Assembly (NCBI RefSeq): GCF_014898055.3
Contig: NW_023601433.1
Span: 44,077,876-44,141,875, forward strand
Length of the DNA: 64,000 nt
Source of the DNA: Talpa occidentalis
Lineage: Eukaryota; Chordata; Mammalia; Eulipotyphla; Talpidae
Reading direction: 5' to 3'
Both the position numbers and the translations under genes were made by a program. Below the pieces are notes generated by a model. The model had not been told where the DNA came from and did no database searches. It was given only the letters and a program-made list of their open reading frames with translations. This document shows, piece after piece, positions 12,600 to 25,503 of this stretch; position 1 is the first letter of the stretch; the number at the start of each line of letters is the position of its first letter.

Positions 12600-13117
12600 T
12601 TATTTATTTATTTATTACTTTTTTTAAAATTTTTTTTATTTTTATAGTCCCCATACAATTATAACCCCCTTATTTTGACCCCAATCCCTCCTTTCCCTGC
12701 CCCCCAACCCCCATAGAGTGTCTCTGGTTCATAGTTGTTTGTTGATTTTGATATTTTCTTTCTTATAGTTATTCTTTTTCCTGGTCCCTTATTTAAGTTT
12801 TCTAGATTCCTACTATGAGTGAGACCATCCGGTATTTTTCTTTCTCTTTCTGGCTTATTTCGCTGAGCATGATCCCTTCCAGCGCCATCCATGTTGCTGC
12901 AAATTGCATGTGTTTATCTTTTTTGAATGCTGAGTAATATTCCATGGTGTATATGTACCACATCTTCTTGATCCAGTCATCTATTTTTGGGCATTTGGGT
13001 TGTTTCCAAAGCTTAGCTATTGTAAACTGTGCTGCTGTAAACATAAGGGTGCAGGTGCTCTTTGGAATTGATGTTTCTGTGTCCTTTGGGTAAATACCTA
13101 GGAGTGGAATTGCATTT
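12600..13117 (-). mobile_element. L1 3' end, 5'-truncated
   Basis: Same 3' region as the 11-kb copy: gagaccatccggtatttttc, cttatttcgctgagcatgat, then further 5' to cctttgggtaaatacctagg. The left flank agtgacattta (about 12593-12603) recurs near 13238-13248, so about 110 nt of unassigned sequence (13118-13237) may belong to the same insertion. Confidence 0.88.
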
Positions 13118-13799
13118 TAAAAGAACAGGGTTTTTAGGAAAATGAAAAAGAAAAAGAGATGCTGTGTAATCATAAGTGGGCAGGACAGCTGCCACTGCTG
13201 CTTTACAAAGGTGAAAGGTTGGTGAAATGCAAAGAGAGTGACATTTAAATTGAAGTCTGGAGGATAAAGAGAGGGTAGGCCCTCAAATTGGAGGGAGAGG
13301 ATCCCAGGCATCAGAAGGCCCCATTGGCACACCCTGGGAATGTGTGCCATCTTACTGGGAATGGAATGGGCAGCCCTTGTCTGTCTCCACGGAATTATAG
13401 GACTTAGAGCCACAGAGTGATCAGATTTGCTTTGCATTTAAGAATGATTCCTTACTCTGAATTCATGTTACTGGTTTTGGAATTGAAGTCAGTTTCTGGA
13501 GAGTAAACCATGACGTTTACATGATACTGCTAAGCCTTTTGCAATCTGAGATTTGGCCCAATAAGAAAAATGAGAGTGAAAAAATTGCTCAGTGTGAAGA
13601 ACAGTGTCTGTAATAAGGAAACACTACAGCCTGGATGTGGCAATTCCATTCTGCAGGGTTCTCTGCTTCAGAAGCAGCAGAGTGACTAGTGGAGTCGAGC
13701 TGCCCCCTAATTGAAATGCTTGTAAACATGTCTGGCCCCTATAAAACAGGATGACTGGTGTTCTTGAAGCTGAAATCATAATTTAAGATTTAAATTGGA

Positions 13800-14047
13800 G
13801 GGGCCTCCCCGGTGGTGTAGTGGTTGAGCGCTGGATTGCGAAGCTGCCTGCAACCTCTGTAGCACCAGTTCGATCCCCGGCTGCTCCCCGGCCACCGGAG
13901 GAGGGTCCCACATGGCGCGCAGACCTCTCCTGCCGCCCGCTGCTCCCCCCAGCAGTGTACTTCAGTCCTTCTGCCCGCTCTGCTCCCTGCTCTGGCTCTG
14001 GTGAATTCTCTCACCCTCCCGGCTTCTGACTGTACCCAGTGCTTATA

Positions 14048-14078
<31 letters not shown>

Positions 14079-14094
14079 ATCTTTAAAAAAAAAA
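13800..14094 (+). mobile_element. tRNA-derived SINE with 15-bp perfect target-site duplication
   Basis: Well preserved: gggcctccccggtggtgtag, B box agttcgatccc, body gcagacctctcctgcc, tail (AAAT)n then tctttaaaaaa. The duplication aagatttaaattgga is at 13785-13799 and 14095-14109. Few mutations suggest a young copy. Confidence 0.95.
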
Positions 14095-14095
14095 A

Positions 14096-14204
14096 AGATT
14101 TAAATTGGACACAATTGTCTTCCTAAAGATAAAAACATCCTGAGAATTTTTGATTAACTTTTAATTATTGAGAGGACTTATTTTAGTAACAGAAGCAATC
14201 TAAA
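14096..14204. repeat. Duplicated segment: flank of SINE (copy 2)
   Basis: The 109 nt after the SINE tail match 12422-12529 almost exactly; the two copies lie about 1.67 kb apart in the same orientation. Confidence 0.9.
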
Positions 14205-15561
14205 TAAAATACTACCTGAAAAGCCTTGGAGAAAATTTAAAGTGTTCAGTGGAAATAAGTCATATACAAACTTGTAAATGGCAGAGATAGTTTGCATTCT
14301 TTTTCTCAAAGGCCTAATATTCCAGGGAAAACAGAAATCATAATGCTAATGTAACGTCTTTTTATGGTCTCTTTGCATATTCAGGATATTGTAGAAAGGC
14401 AGTTATAAAATACCCTGGCAATGATTTTCTTTTAACTATCTTTGCATGAATTCTAAGGCAGTTTGGGGACTTAAGAAACATATATTATGTTATTGCATTT
14501 GTAAGCTTTCTTTTTTATTATCTTTTCATGGTCACCCCATAAGAAAGAATTAAGATTAGTCCTTTAGAATTCAGAACTCCAGATTTCTACTTTTGTTTTA
14601 ACTTCCTTCTATATTATTATTCATCTTTGTATTTATTCTCTTATTTCCAAATATAAACATTCAGTAAAAATGCCGTTTATCTGTTAAATTTTCTAAAATG
14701 TAGAGGCTGAAGCTTTCCACTGGAATAAATTACCGATCCCTGACAAGGTTTCTGGAGATAGCTAAGGATTAAAGTGGAATCAACTTTCTGTCAATGTACA
14801 GGTTTAACAGTACCTGAGGTCAAAAGCTTGGAGGTAGTGGTCTTGGGGATTTTCTGTCATTTCTAGATATTTATGTTAAGTCCTTTTTAATATCCTTTCC
14901 TCCCCTCATTTGGCTAGATGCTATATTGAACACCAATGAGTAAAACTATGATATAGGACAATCTTTTACCTAAAATGTTTTTTGCTTAATATATAAAGTG
15001 GATACCTGTGTTTGCTGGTGTGTACAGATGGTATAAAATGCATTCGCTGTCCTCTCTCTAGAGATTCAGAATTAATCAGTGGAAGGCATGTGGGAGCTTC
15101 TATGTCACATTTTGATGTCAGTGACTGTCACTTTCATTTCCCTTGTAGCACACCGAGTAGTAAATTGGGACTGAATTATGCAGTATAGCCTCGCTTCCAG
15201 CTCAGTCTCTTTTGTGACTCTAACTAAGGAAGCTATTTTCTTTTTAAAATAAAGGTTTTTGTAACTTATGAATGAATTCATTTCTAGTTTCCTAGAAGTT
15301 CTTTTTATCCTTCAGAAGTCTGACATAGAACTTCTTTGTAGCTTTCATCTTGCTTTGCTTCTAACTAGAGACGTGGTTATTATCTTTGAAAGATGCAGGT
15401 CTTAACTGTTCATGTATGTCACTGTTGCCATATTGAATGTATGAACAATGAACACTCTGTTGCAAAGTTAGATAAAATGATGGTGCTTACAATCCAAGAC
15501 TTCCTAGAGTTTAAAATATCTTGCCCCATCCTTAAAGGTACACCTGTGCTATAGTTTCAAA

Positions 15562-15587
15562 ACACACACACACACACACACACACAC
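15562..15587. repeat. (AC)13 microsatellite
   Basis: 26 nt of uninterrupted AC repeats. Confidence 0.97.
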
Positions 15588-16689
15588 GGATAATGAATTT
15601 TAAACTTATTGTTGATGATGAAGATGGAATTCAGTGATTTCTGTATTATTTGGAATTCATTGCTTTGTATGTGTCTGAGGTGGATTAACTGAAATTCCCA
15701 TGGCAAACCCATATTTGTTATCATTGTTTGCACTAAAGCCTTGTAGATGGCAATAGGATTGTGTCCCTGCACTGGCATCAGCTTAATCTTCACTCACTGG
15801 AAAATATCATTTTCTGAATGTAAATGTGACAAGCATTTGAAAGTATAGTTCACACGCCCCCAGCCAAATGGTACCCAGATCACTCTACAATGACGAGCCA
15901 CTCAGACTTTTTTTTCAAATTTAGATATTTTCCTAACAGCACTGAAGGATGAAGTTGGCTTATATTTCTTTGAATTTACATATTTTTGCAGGAACCTAGC
16001 TATGGTTGTCATGTTTCTCTGAATTGGTGATAAATGTTGATAGCACTTTGTAAATGTATTTTTATGTATATCCTGAATGGCATTTGATGTGACAGCCTCA
16101 ATCTGACACTGTTGATCTCTATAAATTGAGAAATCAGAAAAAAAATAATTTGTATAGAAGGAAACCTAACTGTAACAGATTGTATTTTATGAAGGACTAA
16201 AACCAAAAATGTTGTCTAATGTGTTAGAGTCAGAAAGCTTTTTGTTTTGTAATCAAAAAAGTAAATTCAAGGGGCTGCTTTTTTGACTCCCCCTTTATTG
16301 AATTTAATTATTCAGAGTTACCACCACTGAAACCCATAAGACAATAAATTAACATTTACTGAACCCTGACTCCAGCCCATGCAATCTGCTAGGCAATTGA
16401 CATTTTAAACTGATAACTGATTAAGACTAGTACCTACTCTTGACAAACTCACAATCTAGTGCCTGGCAGACACCTAGTGAGTACTTGGCAGCATCTAATG
16501 GCTGGTGGTTGGATTATGTTGAGAGTGTGGGGGACATTAGCCAATAAAAAGGAGTCCAGTTCTAAGATAATTTCATTAGTCTAGATAAGAAATGGTGTTG
16601 GGACTTGGACCAGGGGATCTGAAGCACAGAAAGAGAAATCTCATTGACTGTGGAAGAACTACTCTTCTTTGACTTGGCACTCATCAGTT

Positions 16690-16870
16690 ATCTTTGAATA
16701 TGCTATGTAATTACTTATTCATTATGCTGATTGTTTGTTGTCCCTATTAGAATGCAAGCTCCATCAGAGCAGAGATTTTTTTAATGTTCTGGGCATTAAT
16801 TATCCAATGTGCCTAAAAATGTGTGTGGCACACTGTTGCTGTCCAGTTATGATTTATGGGTTGGATGAAT
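16690..16870 (+). mobile_element. L2 3' end fragment
   Basis: tccctattagaatgcaagct, ccatcagagcagagattttt and tatgggttggatgaatgg follow the LINE-2 3' end (the segment resembling 'ctagaatgtaagctccatgag'). Confidence 0.75.
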
Positions 16871-17720
16871 GGTGAGCACCGTGGAAGAGTAGGTTTAAGT
16901 GAAAGAGTATAGAATGAAGGTCTTTGCTCAATGAACGTATGAGAAATTCAAGATATGTTGAAAAGTTAGTTGGATATACTGGTTTGGAGTCCAGAAAAGA
17001 GGTTATGGATGGAATTATAGTCTTGATAGCCAGCAGCTTATTGATTATATTTAAAGACCTGGAAATCCATGAAATCATGTAGGGACTTGCAAGGAGAAGG
17101 GAATAATTAACATGATTAAACACTGCTGGGAGGTTGAGTAAGATAAGATTAAGAATGACCACTGGGTGTAGTAAGGGGGAGGTCCGTAAGAAAGCAATTT
17201 CATTGAGCAATTGGGATTAGACTCTAATTGGAGTGGACTCAGCTGAGAAAGGGAAAGAAGTTGTGGAGAAAGTGAGTGTAGCCATAATTTTATTGCTAAA
17301 TTGTTATAAGGGCATACAGAGAAATGGAGTGGTATCTGGAAAATACCCAACAATACCCAACATCAGGATGGAAATGAGTCAAGGGAGGTTTTTATTTTTT
17401 TTTTGATGGTAAGATATTATAGCATCTTTGTGTTGTGATGAGAATGAGCCAGTAAAGAGTGGAAAATAACTCTTTTGTTATGAAGGAGTAATGAAGGAGA
17501 GTGAGTGATAACTGCATGAGGAATGTCCTTAAATAGTAAAAAATAACGAGATTCAGGGCACAGGAATGGCAGGGTTAGGAAAGAGAGTTTATTTGACTAA
17601 ATAACAACTATAAATTTTTAGACAAGGGATTGAGTATCTGAGCAGTGAAAATACACATCCAGGGAATAAGTAGATGGAATCCACACAATTTAGTCTTACA
17701 TAGAGCAAGATCATCCAGAA

Positions 17721-17998
17721 CAGTGGTTCTCAAACATGAACATGTGTCAGAATCACTTGTAGTGAAACAAGTTACTGGGCTGAACCCTAAGATTTCTGAT
17801 GCGGCAGGTTCAGGATTAGACCTAAGAATCTGCATTTCTTCCAACTGCCCAGGAGATGCTGATAGCACTGGTATCTATTTCTCAAAGTATGGCTTAAGGG
17901 TCAGCAATGTTGGCATCACTTAGAAGTTTATTAGGAATGCAGGATGTCTACACTTTAGCAAGTGATTTATTTTCATATGGGAGTTTGAGAATCACAGA
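17721..17998. mobile_element. MER5-type hAT nonautonomous elements
   Basis: 17721-17895 begins cagtggttctcaaacatgaa and continues with gtcagaatcactt, ctgggctgaaccctaagatt and gatgctgatagcactgg, the MER5A order. 17896-17998 looks like a second, oppositely oriented piece (ttggcatcacttagaagttt ... gtttgagaatcac). Confidence 0.72.
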
Positions 17999-18485
17999 TC
18001 TAGGACTGATTTTTTTTTTATCCCTGTCCCTGGTGATTCCAACATACAGCTATGATTGAGAAGAACTGACTTAGGATGACTTCAAGGTATACTGCCCATG
18101 TGACTCCGTGAGTGAATGTAAATGTCATGAAATAAATAATGCAGGAGGAAGAGCAGGTGATTAGAGCTGGACAGAGTTCAGTATTTGATTTGTACTTGAA
18201 GATTCTGTTGGGACATCAGATGAAGCTATTCAGTTGAGTATTTAGATCTAGCGGTCAGGCAAGAGATGGTAGAGGGATACTCCAATGTGAGTCTCATCAG
18301 CATGGAAGGAATAGTTACAGTCGTGGGTATGAAGAACATTAACTCGAGAAAGTAAGAAGAGCAGGAAAGAGGTCCACAGAAAGTAAGTAGCCAAGGGTAA
18401 GAGAAAAGGGGTTTGCAAAGGAAAAGGCAAGAGTAGTGTATGAGGTTTGAGCCTAAGCTGGAATTGGAAGGATAGAGATGCTAAG

Positions 18486-18811
18486 GGCTTTATTTATTTA
18501 TTTTTATTTTTTATTATAGTGTTTTTTTTTTTAATTAGGGTAACATTGGTCTTCAACAGCATATTTGACTCAGAAATATAGGGTCCCACCTCTTCAGGTG
18601 TGTGTTACTATTCCTGCTCACCACCAAGGCCCCCATAGTCCTTCACCGTGTCCTTGGGTCCCTCCTCCACCCTTTTCCCCACTTCCCCTTTAGTAGGCTT
18701 AGTTTTACAGATTGCAAAGGTTTTTTTTTTTTTCTTTTTTTTTTGCTTTTGGTGTGATCTGACTCTCTTTCACTATAGTCCACATATGAGTGAAACCATA
18801 CAGTATTTGGG
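18486..18811 (-). mobile_element. Older L1 3' end
   Basis: ggtaacattggtcttcaaca, a pyrimidine-rich block and catatgagtgaaaccataca read as an L1 3' region in minus orientation, from a different subfamily from the 11- and 12.6-kb copies. Confidence 0.65.
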
Positions 18812-19542
18812 CAGAGAGAACTTTTAAAAGAAGGGTTATGCTGTTCTTTTGGCCTCAAAAAGGTCTAGTAAGATAGCCTGAGGAGTGCTGGTTCTTTCTC
18901 AGAGTATCACAGGTGGCCTTGCCCTGCACAGTTCTGGGCAGGTGTAGCTACAACACCCAGAGGTTTATATTTTAGCAGTCAGTATGAGGCAGGGAACTGG
19001 GATTATCAGACATAGAAAACCTTTTCAAGAAGGTTGACTGTGCAAGAAAGGACATCATGAGCACTAGGATGACATGAGGTCAGTTTTCAATTTGGCAACA
19101 TTTAAATCTTTTCACTTGCCATTAAGAATGTGCTATTGGTAAAGCAAAGGAATGACTATTGAACCAAGATGTCAGGAAAGATGGGACCCAGGGGACTGGA
19201 CTGACTATGTGGATATAGTAGATAAATTTCAGTTGGAGGGATGGGAAGTTTAGGGAATTTGTGCCTAAGAGTCTCAATTTGCTCTAGGAAGCGGGGGTCA
19301 AAAATCACTTTCTTGGAGGAAATGAGGAGGGGATCCTGAAGATTTCTTTTCTTAATTTTCATATACTCCCCCCAAAAAACCCTTCAATATTTAAGTAAGA
19401 TAGATCACATACCTGAATTGCATTGATGCTATATCAAAAGCTTCGTTCTTTACAAAGTAACCTATTTCAAAGTCTATACCAGAAAACATTACGCATTGAC
19501 TATTAAAAATACCCAAGGTGGAATTCATACCCAAATACCTTA

Positions 19543-19818
19543 CTTTTTTAAGATTTATTTAATTTGTTTTTTATGCATACAAAAACTGAGGTGTAGGTCA
19601 GTTGTGCAGGGGGTAAGAGGACTCACCAGAGACAGAATGGGAAGCAGACCAGGCGGATCTACTGAAATACACTGCTGAGGGGAGCAGTGGACGATAGAGG
19701 AGAGGTCTGCTGTGCCATGTGGGTTAGCTCCCTGGCCGGGGATTGAACTCATGCTGCAGTGGCTGGTGACAGCTTGATAGTACTGAGACTTTAACCCCTG
19801 TGCCACCAAGGAGGCCCC
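19543..19818 (-). mobile_element. tRNA-derived SINE
   Basis: Minus-strand copy from ttttttaagatttatttaat and atgcatacaaaaactgaggt to gccaccaaggaggcccc. No clear target-site duplication. Confidence 0.9.
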
Positions 19819-21511
19819 AACTTCTTTCTTTATTAAACTTAATTTTCCTCCATCTCTCTCTCTCTTGGTTCCATTTGTCACTAAAATTTCTTCTTCTTTT
19901 GATAATTTCTCATTGTATCTCTCTCTACTTAAGTTAATCATTGGGGTGTTTACTATTATTTCTCATGCCTTGAAGTCTTTTCCCTCTATCCAATCTCATC
20001 ATTCCTATCTTATTCAAGTTAATTCTTTTTGAGTAAGATCTCTCAATGCCAAATTTCTTCTTATGTTTTAATCAAATGAAGATAGCTTTGTCTTCATGAG
20101 TTATAAAGACAACACATTCTTATATACAAAGGTAAGTTATACAAAGAAGAAAGTTAACTGTCAGTTCCCAGTGTTGTGTGTGGTATATGTGTGTGCTTGT
20201 GTTGCTTTCTGAGGCCTTTTATTTATTGTGGGATGAAGAATGTGAGAAATAGGTGATCTATATCTTAATCTTGAATGGACACCTGGAGAGACAGCCCATT
20301 TGATGTCCCTGTCTTGTCATTCTGCATGGTCATGTGACCTTTCTCTTTGATGAGTTGGCTTATTGTGATATAAACCATGTAAATCTTCATGGCGCTCTTG
20401 TTTTTTTAATTATAGATTATTGGAGAATAGATTTTTTTATTATAGATTGTTGAAGAATATGACTCCAGAGGTGTGATGGTCACCTTCCCCCTGTGCAGAG
20501 TTAGAGACTTTGAAACTTGCTATGGAGAGACTAGCATCTTCACCTAATCTGGGGCCCAAGGCACTAACCAATGGAGAGATTGGCTGGGAAAGAGATGGTC
20601 AACCCTGACCCTGAACCTGCTGCACCCTCCTCACATAAGTGAGAAACAGGAGGGTTCAGACTGTTGTGCCACACACCTGAGGCAGGGAAATGCGATGCTT
20701 TCCCCACTGAACTTCTCTCCAGAGAGAAAATTAGTAAGAGAGGGGTGAGGGGTACTTACAATCCACATCATCCATGATGGGGTGAGGAACAGTGGGAAAG
20801 AGATACCAGTTTCCTAGTAGCAGACTCAGATAGAGGAACGGGCAGGACATCAAAACTGAGACTCAGAAAGATGAAGTTAATAGTTCACAATCACTACTAG
20901 TTGGGAGAGTCTGAATGTAAACTCTCATCAACCTGACTTACATCCTTTGTTAGCTCTTATGGGAATAGGCCTCACCCTCGGGGCTTCCTTAGGTGGGAAG
21001 GCCCACAAGAATGTAATACATTCATACAAATAGGGACTTGCGATCAACCTCCTCTTATTTGTATATGTTGCTCAAATTTTGAATGTGGATTTAAATACCA
21101 AAAGGGGGAGAGGAGAGCCCCGAAACTAGCCTCAACTTCAGAAGTGACTCCAACCTTACAAAGAGATGGATCCATGAGAGTTTCTTCATCCTTCACTTTC
21201 CTTGGGCCTTACACTGAGATGCTTGACATTTTTGTGACTACCTCATTTCATTGGTAATAACTAGATGTGAAAAAAATCAATTGACTTAAAATATTGGGAT
21301 ACAGGCCTATGTTGGTGAATATTTTTTATGAACTATGTAAAAGGCAAAGCCAAGAACTGCTACCTGGAAAGAAAATTGGTAGATCGTGTCTAGTATCTAG
21401 AGTTCTGAATCATCACCTTTTGAGTTAAAGGATATTATTTATTGTTACATGCACTGAAAGAAAAATAATTTGATCAGCAGCTGTCCTAAGCAGTTTTTGT
21501 GTTTATTTCAG

Positions 21512-21653
21512 ATGTCGCCCATTTAATGTGGTTTGAAAGACTCTACGTTTGGCTTCAGTGTTTTGAAAAATATCTCTTGTACCCAGCAATAATTTTGAAT
21601 GCCCTCACTATTGATGCATTTTCAATAAGCAATTACCGGAGACTTGGTACCCA
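21512..21653 (+). CDS. PCNX2: PCNX2 coding exon 3 of window
   Basis: This 142-nt exon completes the split Asp and reads VAHLMWFERLYVWLQCFEKY, then a hydrophobic segment (LLYPAIILNALTIDAF, joined residues about 103-118) and SISNYRRLGT. It ends with 'ca', the first two bases of a His codon. The acceptor is gtttatttcag|at and the donor cca|gtaagt matches the U2 consensus perfectly. The SISNYRRLGT tail is the part that best separates PCNX2 from its paralogs. Confidence 0.95.
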
Positions 21654-24600
21654 GTAAGTAGATACGGGTTTTATTTTCATAATGATTTGCATCAGAGTGT
21701 TTCAAATTTTAGCAACTCTTCTTTAAACAGACTACAGCAGAAGCCAACTCATGTCTACCCACTAACCGCCATAGCACAGGAAGTCATGGTCTTTTACTCA
21801 AACTCTCTAGAGTCAGATGATTATCATAGAGTAACTGCAGTGCAAATGAAATTAGATTTGCTTCAAGTAATGTTGGGAATAGATGTCAGTAGATTTGAAA
21901 ATCATCCTGCAAAAGCTTATTCACTGAGCCTTCATAAGGTGACAGAAGCACAGTGTGAGTCAGGGATTCCTGGAGTTTGTACCATCATGCTAAGAGCTTT
22001 ATCAACTGCCTTATATAGTTTCATTTAGCAAATAATCTCATTCCGTACTTGAGGGAGGGGGGATTAATCACTGTCTTTACTTAATCTGCATTTATCAGGC
22101 AAAGACTCATAATTGAAAAAATGGAGCATAGAGACTCCATGCCGTCAAAATGGCCATGTTTTTGCAAAGCTTTAGCAAAGTATAGTTATTGGTTTCAAAT
22201 GTTAAAATTAACTCAGATTTTGAAAATGGAAATCTACTTGATAATTTGTGGATTGGTCATTGTGACAAAAGGTTGCTTCTGGTCAAATAAGTTGTTAGAG
22301 TAGGAGGTTGTCAATAGTCTTTCCCAGATTTACTTATTAGTCATGTTGCTTAAAAATCACATGCCCAAGTCAACCATGATGGGTAATGTTGAGCATTTTA
22401 ATCCCAGCCTGTCCCTCCCTTCATGGTGCTATGAGGACAATTAATAAATATTTGCCAGTGGCTGAACTAGCTAAGATAGAAAGAATTTGATTAGTTTGTT
22501 AGGCTTTAAATAGATTCACAAAACAGACATTAAGTGAAATGATCCTATAACTTTCCTGTCTTTATCAGACTCTGCTTTCTTTCAAGTCCTGATCTGTGTC
22601 AGGTCAGGGCAAAAAGGCCATGCCTTTTGTTATTTAAGATGCTAGAATTCCCACTCAGGGTTGAAAATCAGTCTCACTGAATGAAGAAGGCAGGCATGGG
22701 ACTGCAGACCTCTTAGCAAGTATGAGTATATACAAGTCCAGACAATGACTCTCCATCTAGAACAGCGAGTGCTCCCCTAGTGACTGGTGTTTCTAGTCTG
22801 GTACAATCCTGGCTGACCTCTTGATGACATCCCAGAACAAGACAGATTCTTTAGAATTTGGGTTTACAATCAGAACCAATGTAGCAAAGAAGGTACCAGT
22901 ACTGCTCTGTGGAGCTGAATAATTCATAGCGCTTCCTGTGCAAAAATTAGGCCCTAAGCTTGTAGGTTGAGGTCAAACAGTTCTAGCTGTTGGCCGAAGA
23001 TGGATGCAAGGGTTGGGAGTCATTCAAAGTCAAATAAATAATTTGAAGAGATGTAATATTGTTCGCTAGCCCCTGTAATTTTTTCCATACACCAAAGTCG
23101 TAAAGTAACGTCTCACCTATGTACTGCCAAATATTCTCAACTCCCCAGATGACACAAAAATAATTACTTAGAGCCCAAAGCTGACAGTGTCTTTATGTTC
23201 TTGAGGAATCCATATGAACACTTATAAAATGTTCTCTCAAGATTTCAAGCACCCCACTAGACCAACTGTTTGCAAACAGGGCAGCATGAGATCCCATATC
23301 ACCTAGAGGTCTGTTTCAAACTATATAAGCCTAACCCTCATCCTACCTTCTTTGAGAATCACTATCCCAACAATCGGATAAGTGCCTTAATGTCTGGCAC
23401 TGTTTCTCCTTCAACTTCAACCCAAAGCTCTCGTAAATGTTAGAACTATGGATGGATGAATATGTGGTGGAAGATTGGTAAATGGAAGAGTGAATTGTGA
23501 TGTCTTGTTAAGTATTTCTATTTTTTAGCCCCATCTGAATGGATGGTTTGTATCTGTCCCAGGCATTGTTTATTCATTCCTACCTGAGCCTTTATATAAT
23601 CTTCAGCTAACCCTACATGGATCTATTAACATGAACATTAGTGTTGTATTGTTATAAAAGCCATAAACATCAATCCCTAAGATCTTCCATAGTCTCAACC
23701 AGTCATTGTTAATAAGCATAAAATAAATGCTGTCCATGTTAACCACAGTCACAGAAAACAGAAAGTTAAAGAGTTGACCGTCATGGAGATTTGGCCTGAA
23801 AAATCCAGAATATCTCATCTGAAAACCAAAATATTCTTAGTTTTGAGACACCCTGTCAATGGGGCTCCTCTAAGGGTTTTGTCTAGCCCACTGGGATTTT
23901 TGTGCTCTAGACTGTTGTCAGAGGCACTTGGAAAGTCTACTGGAAAAGGAAGGCGAGTTGTGGAGTAATATACAAGGACTTTGAGGACTTTGTTGAAGTT
24001 CCTTGGATGCATCCCCACTCTCCCCAAATCGCATGTAATCAAGGGCTCTCCTTTCTCAGAGGTCAATTCTGAGCTTATCCTATCGGGCCTTGTGCAAATG
24101 TCACCCCATTCATCCTAGAGCAGAGTGAAAACAATTGCACACCTAGTTCAGAAGGCTTATAAATACCAGGCTGATGCAAACGGTATTGCCAATACCAATA
24201 CTGACTACAAAAATGACAAGTTTGTACCCGACAGATGCAAAGACTTCGGAAGCACTTTTTTTTTTTTCTTAAATATTGTTAGTTTTGCCCTCAACCTGGG
24301 AGAAGAGATTAATAATCCCCATGAGGGTCTGGGCTTAGGGCAATGGGACATGGACTGAGTTTTTCGTACTTAGCCAGAAAAAGGAAAGTTCTCTCTGTCT
24401 TTCAAGTGCAATCATTCCCTGCAAAGTGTTCCCACCTATCTTTGTTTTGTGTTCCCAAATAGGATGCTCTAACTGGGGGTAACATGGTTAAACTGTGCAA
24501 AGGCTTCCTTCAGAAAAGCAGACCCTCACGGAGGCACTTGCTTGCTCTGTCAGACTGCTCTGAGATGTCAGCTGCCTTCCCAGCTGAATGTAGGGGGCTT

Positions 24601-25319
24601 GGGCATTGTTGACCTCATCATCCAGTGGAACTGTGCACATACACATGTTCCCCACACAGGTAAATAATCTGACTCCCTAGCAAAGAATTCAGGAATTCAG
24701 CCCTCAAAGCAAAGTCCTGGTATGTCTTCACTGGTCTGTTTTGGTGAGCTCCTTAACTGAAAAATCCTATGCTATGGGGAAATAAAGGTGATATAATTTT
24801 CAACAGAAACAAAAGAGAGGCCAGAAAGCTTATGTTCACTGGAGAACAAATATGCCGGAAAACATTGGAAGTTAATATGTAAAAGTAAAATGACGTAGCC
24901 AGCTATTGCCTTTTCCCGTCTTTTCAGAATTTAGTAGTAACTATTATTAGGTCAAAGCTTCAGTAAGATTCTTTTATAACAAAAAGATATATCCTGGCAG
25001 ATGTCAACAGGGACAGCATACTCACTGGTTAAATTTTCCATGGACCCTATGGTAGTCCTTCAGATAAGCCCCAGGGCAGCTTGGAAACTGAGTACTGAGT
25101 TTTAGTCCTAGCTCTGTCGCATAAGATTTTAGACAAATTGTTCAAAGTCTTGAGAGGCAGCTTACTTCTCTGTCAGGTGGGCAGAATAGCAGACCTACCC
25201 TCCTGCTTGCTTATGTCTGTGTCGGTAAACGATCAACCCTCAAAAAACATCAGCCCTTGTGTCCCATCTTGTTGTTTGCCTGCCCTCATTGATTTCTTCT
25301 TTGCTTTCATTTTCAATAG
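21654..25319 (+). other. PCNX2: PCNX2 intron, GT-AG, about 3.7 kb
   Basis: Mostly unique-looking sequence. A weak MER5-like stretch may lie at 23266-23370, and a MIR fragment lies at 25080-25200, just before the next exon. No young SINE or L1 is visible. Confidence 0.9.
25080..25200 (+). mobile_element. MIR fragment
   Basis: agttttagtcctagctctgt and the following sequence match the MIR core; it ends about 120 nt before the PCNX2 exon at 25320. Confidence 0.6.
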
Positions 25320-25497
25320 CTGGGATATCTTTCTGATGATCATCGCTGGCATGAAGCTGCTGCGGACCTCGTTCTGTAACCCAGTTCACCAGTACATTCA
25401 CCTGAGCTTCACCGTGATCTTTTTCCACTTTGACTATAAAGATGCTTCGGAGAGTTTCTTACTGGATTTCTTCATGGTGTCCATTTTATTCAGCAAG
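25320..25497 (+). CDS. PCNX2: PCNX2 coding exon 4 of window, followed by a GC donor
   Basis: This 178-nt exon supplies the last base of the split His and 59 codons. It contains three hydrophobic stretches: DIFLMIIAGMKLL (joined residues 131-143), IHLSFTVIFFHFDY (155-168) and SFLLDFFMVSILFSK (174-188). The acceptor is tttcaatag|c. The 3' boundary must follow AAG, because the next exon resumes with Leu-Gly-Asp-Leu-Leu in phase 0; the sequence there is AAG|gcaagt, so the donor dinucleotide is GC. The nearest GT, 4 nt further on (25502-25503), would break the frame. A MIR fragment ends about 120 nt upstream of the acceptor. Confidence 0.95.
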
Positions 25498-25503
25498 GCA
25501 AGT
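25496..25503 (+). promoter_or_regulatory. PCNX2: GC 5' splice site (AG|gcaagt)
   Basis: The donor is AG|GCAAGT. Apart from the C at +2 it is the full U1-complementary consensus, which is typical of functional GC-AG introns. It is fixed by the reading frame on both sides. Confidence 0.92.
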
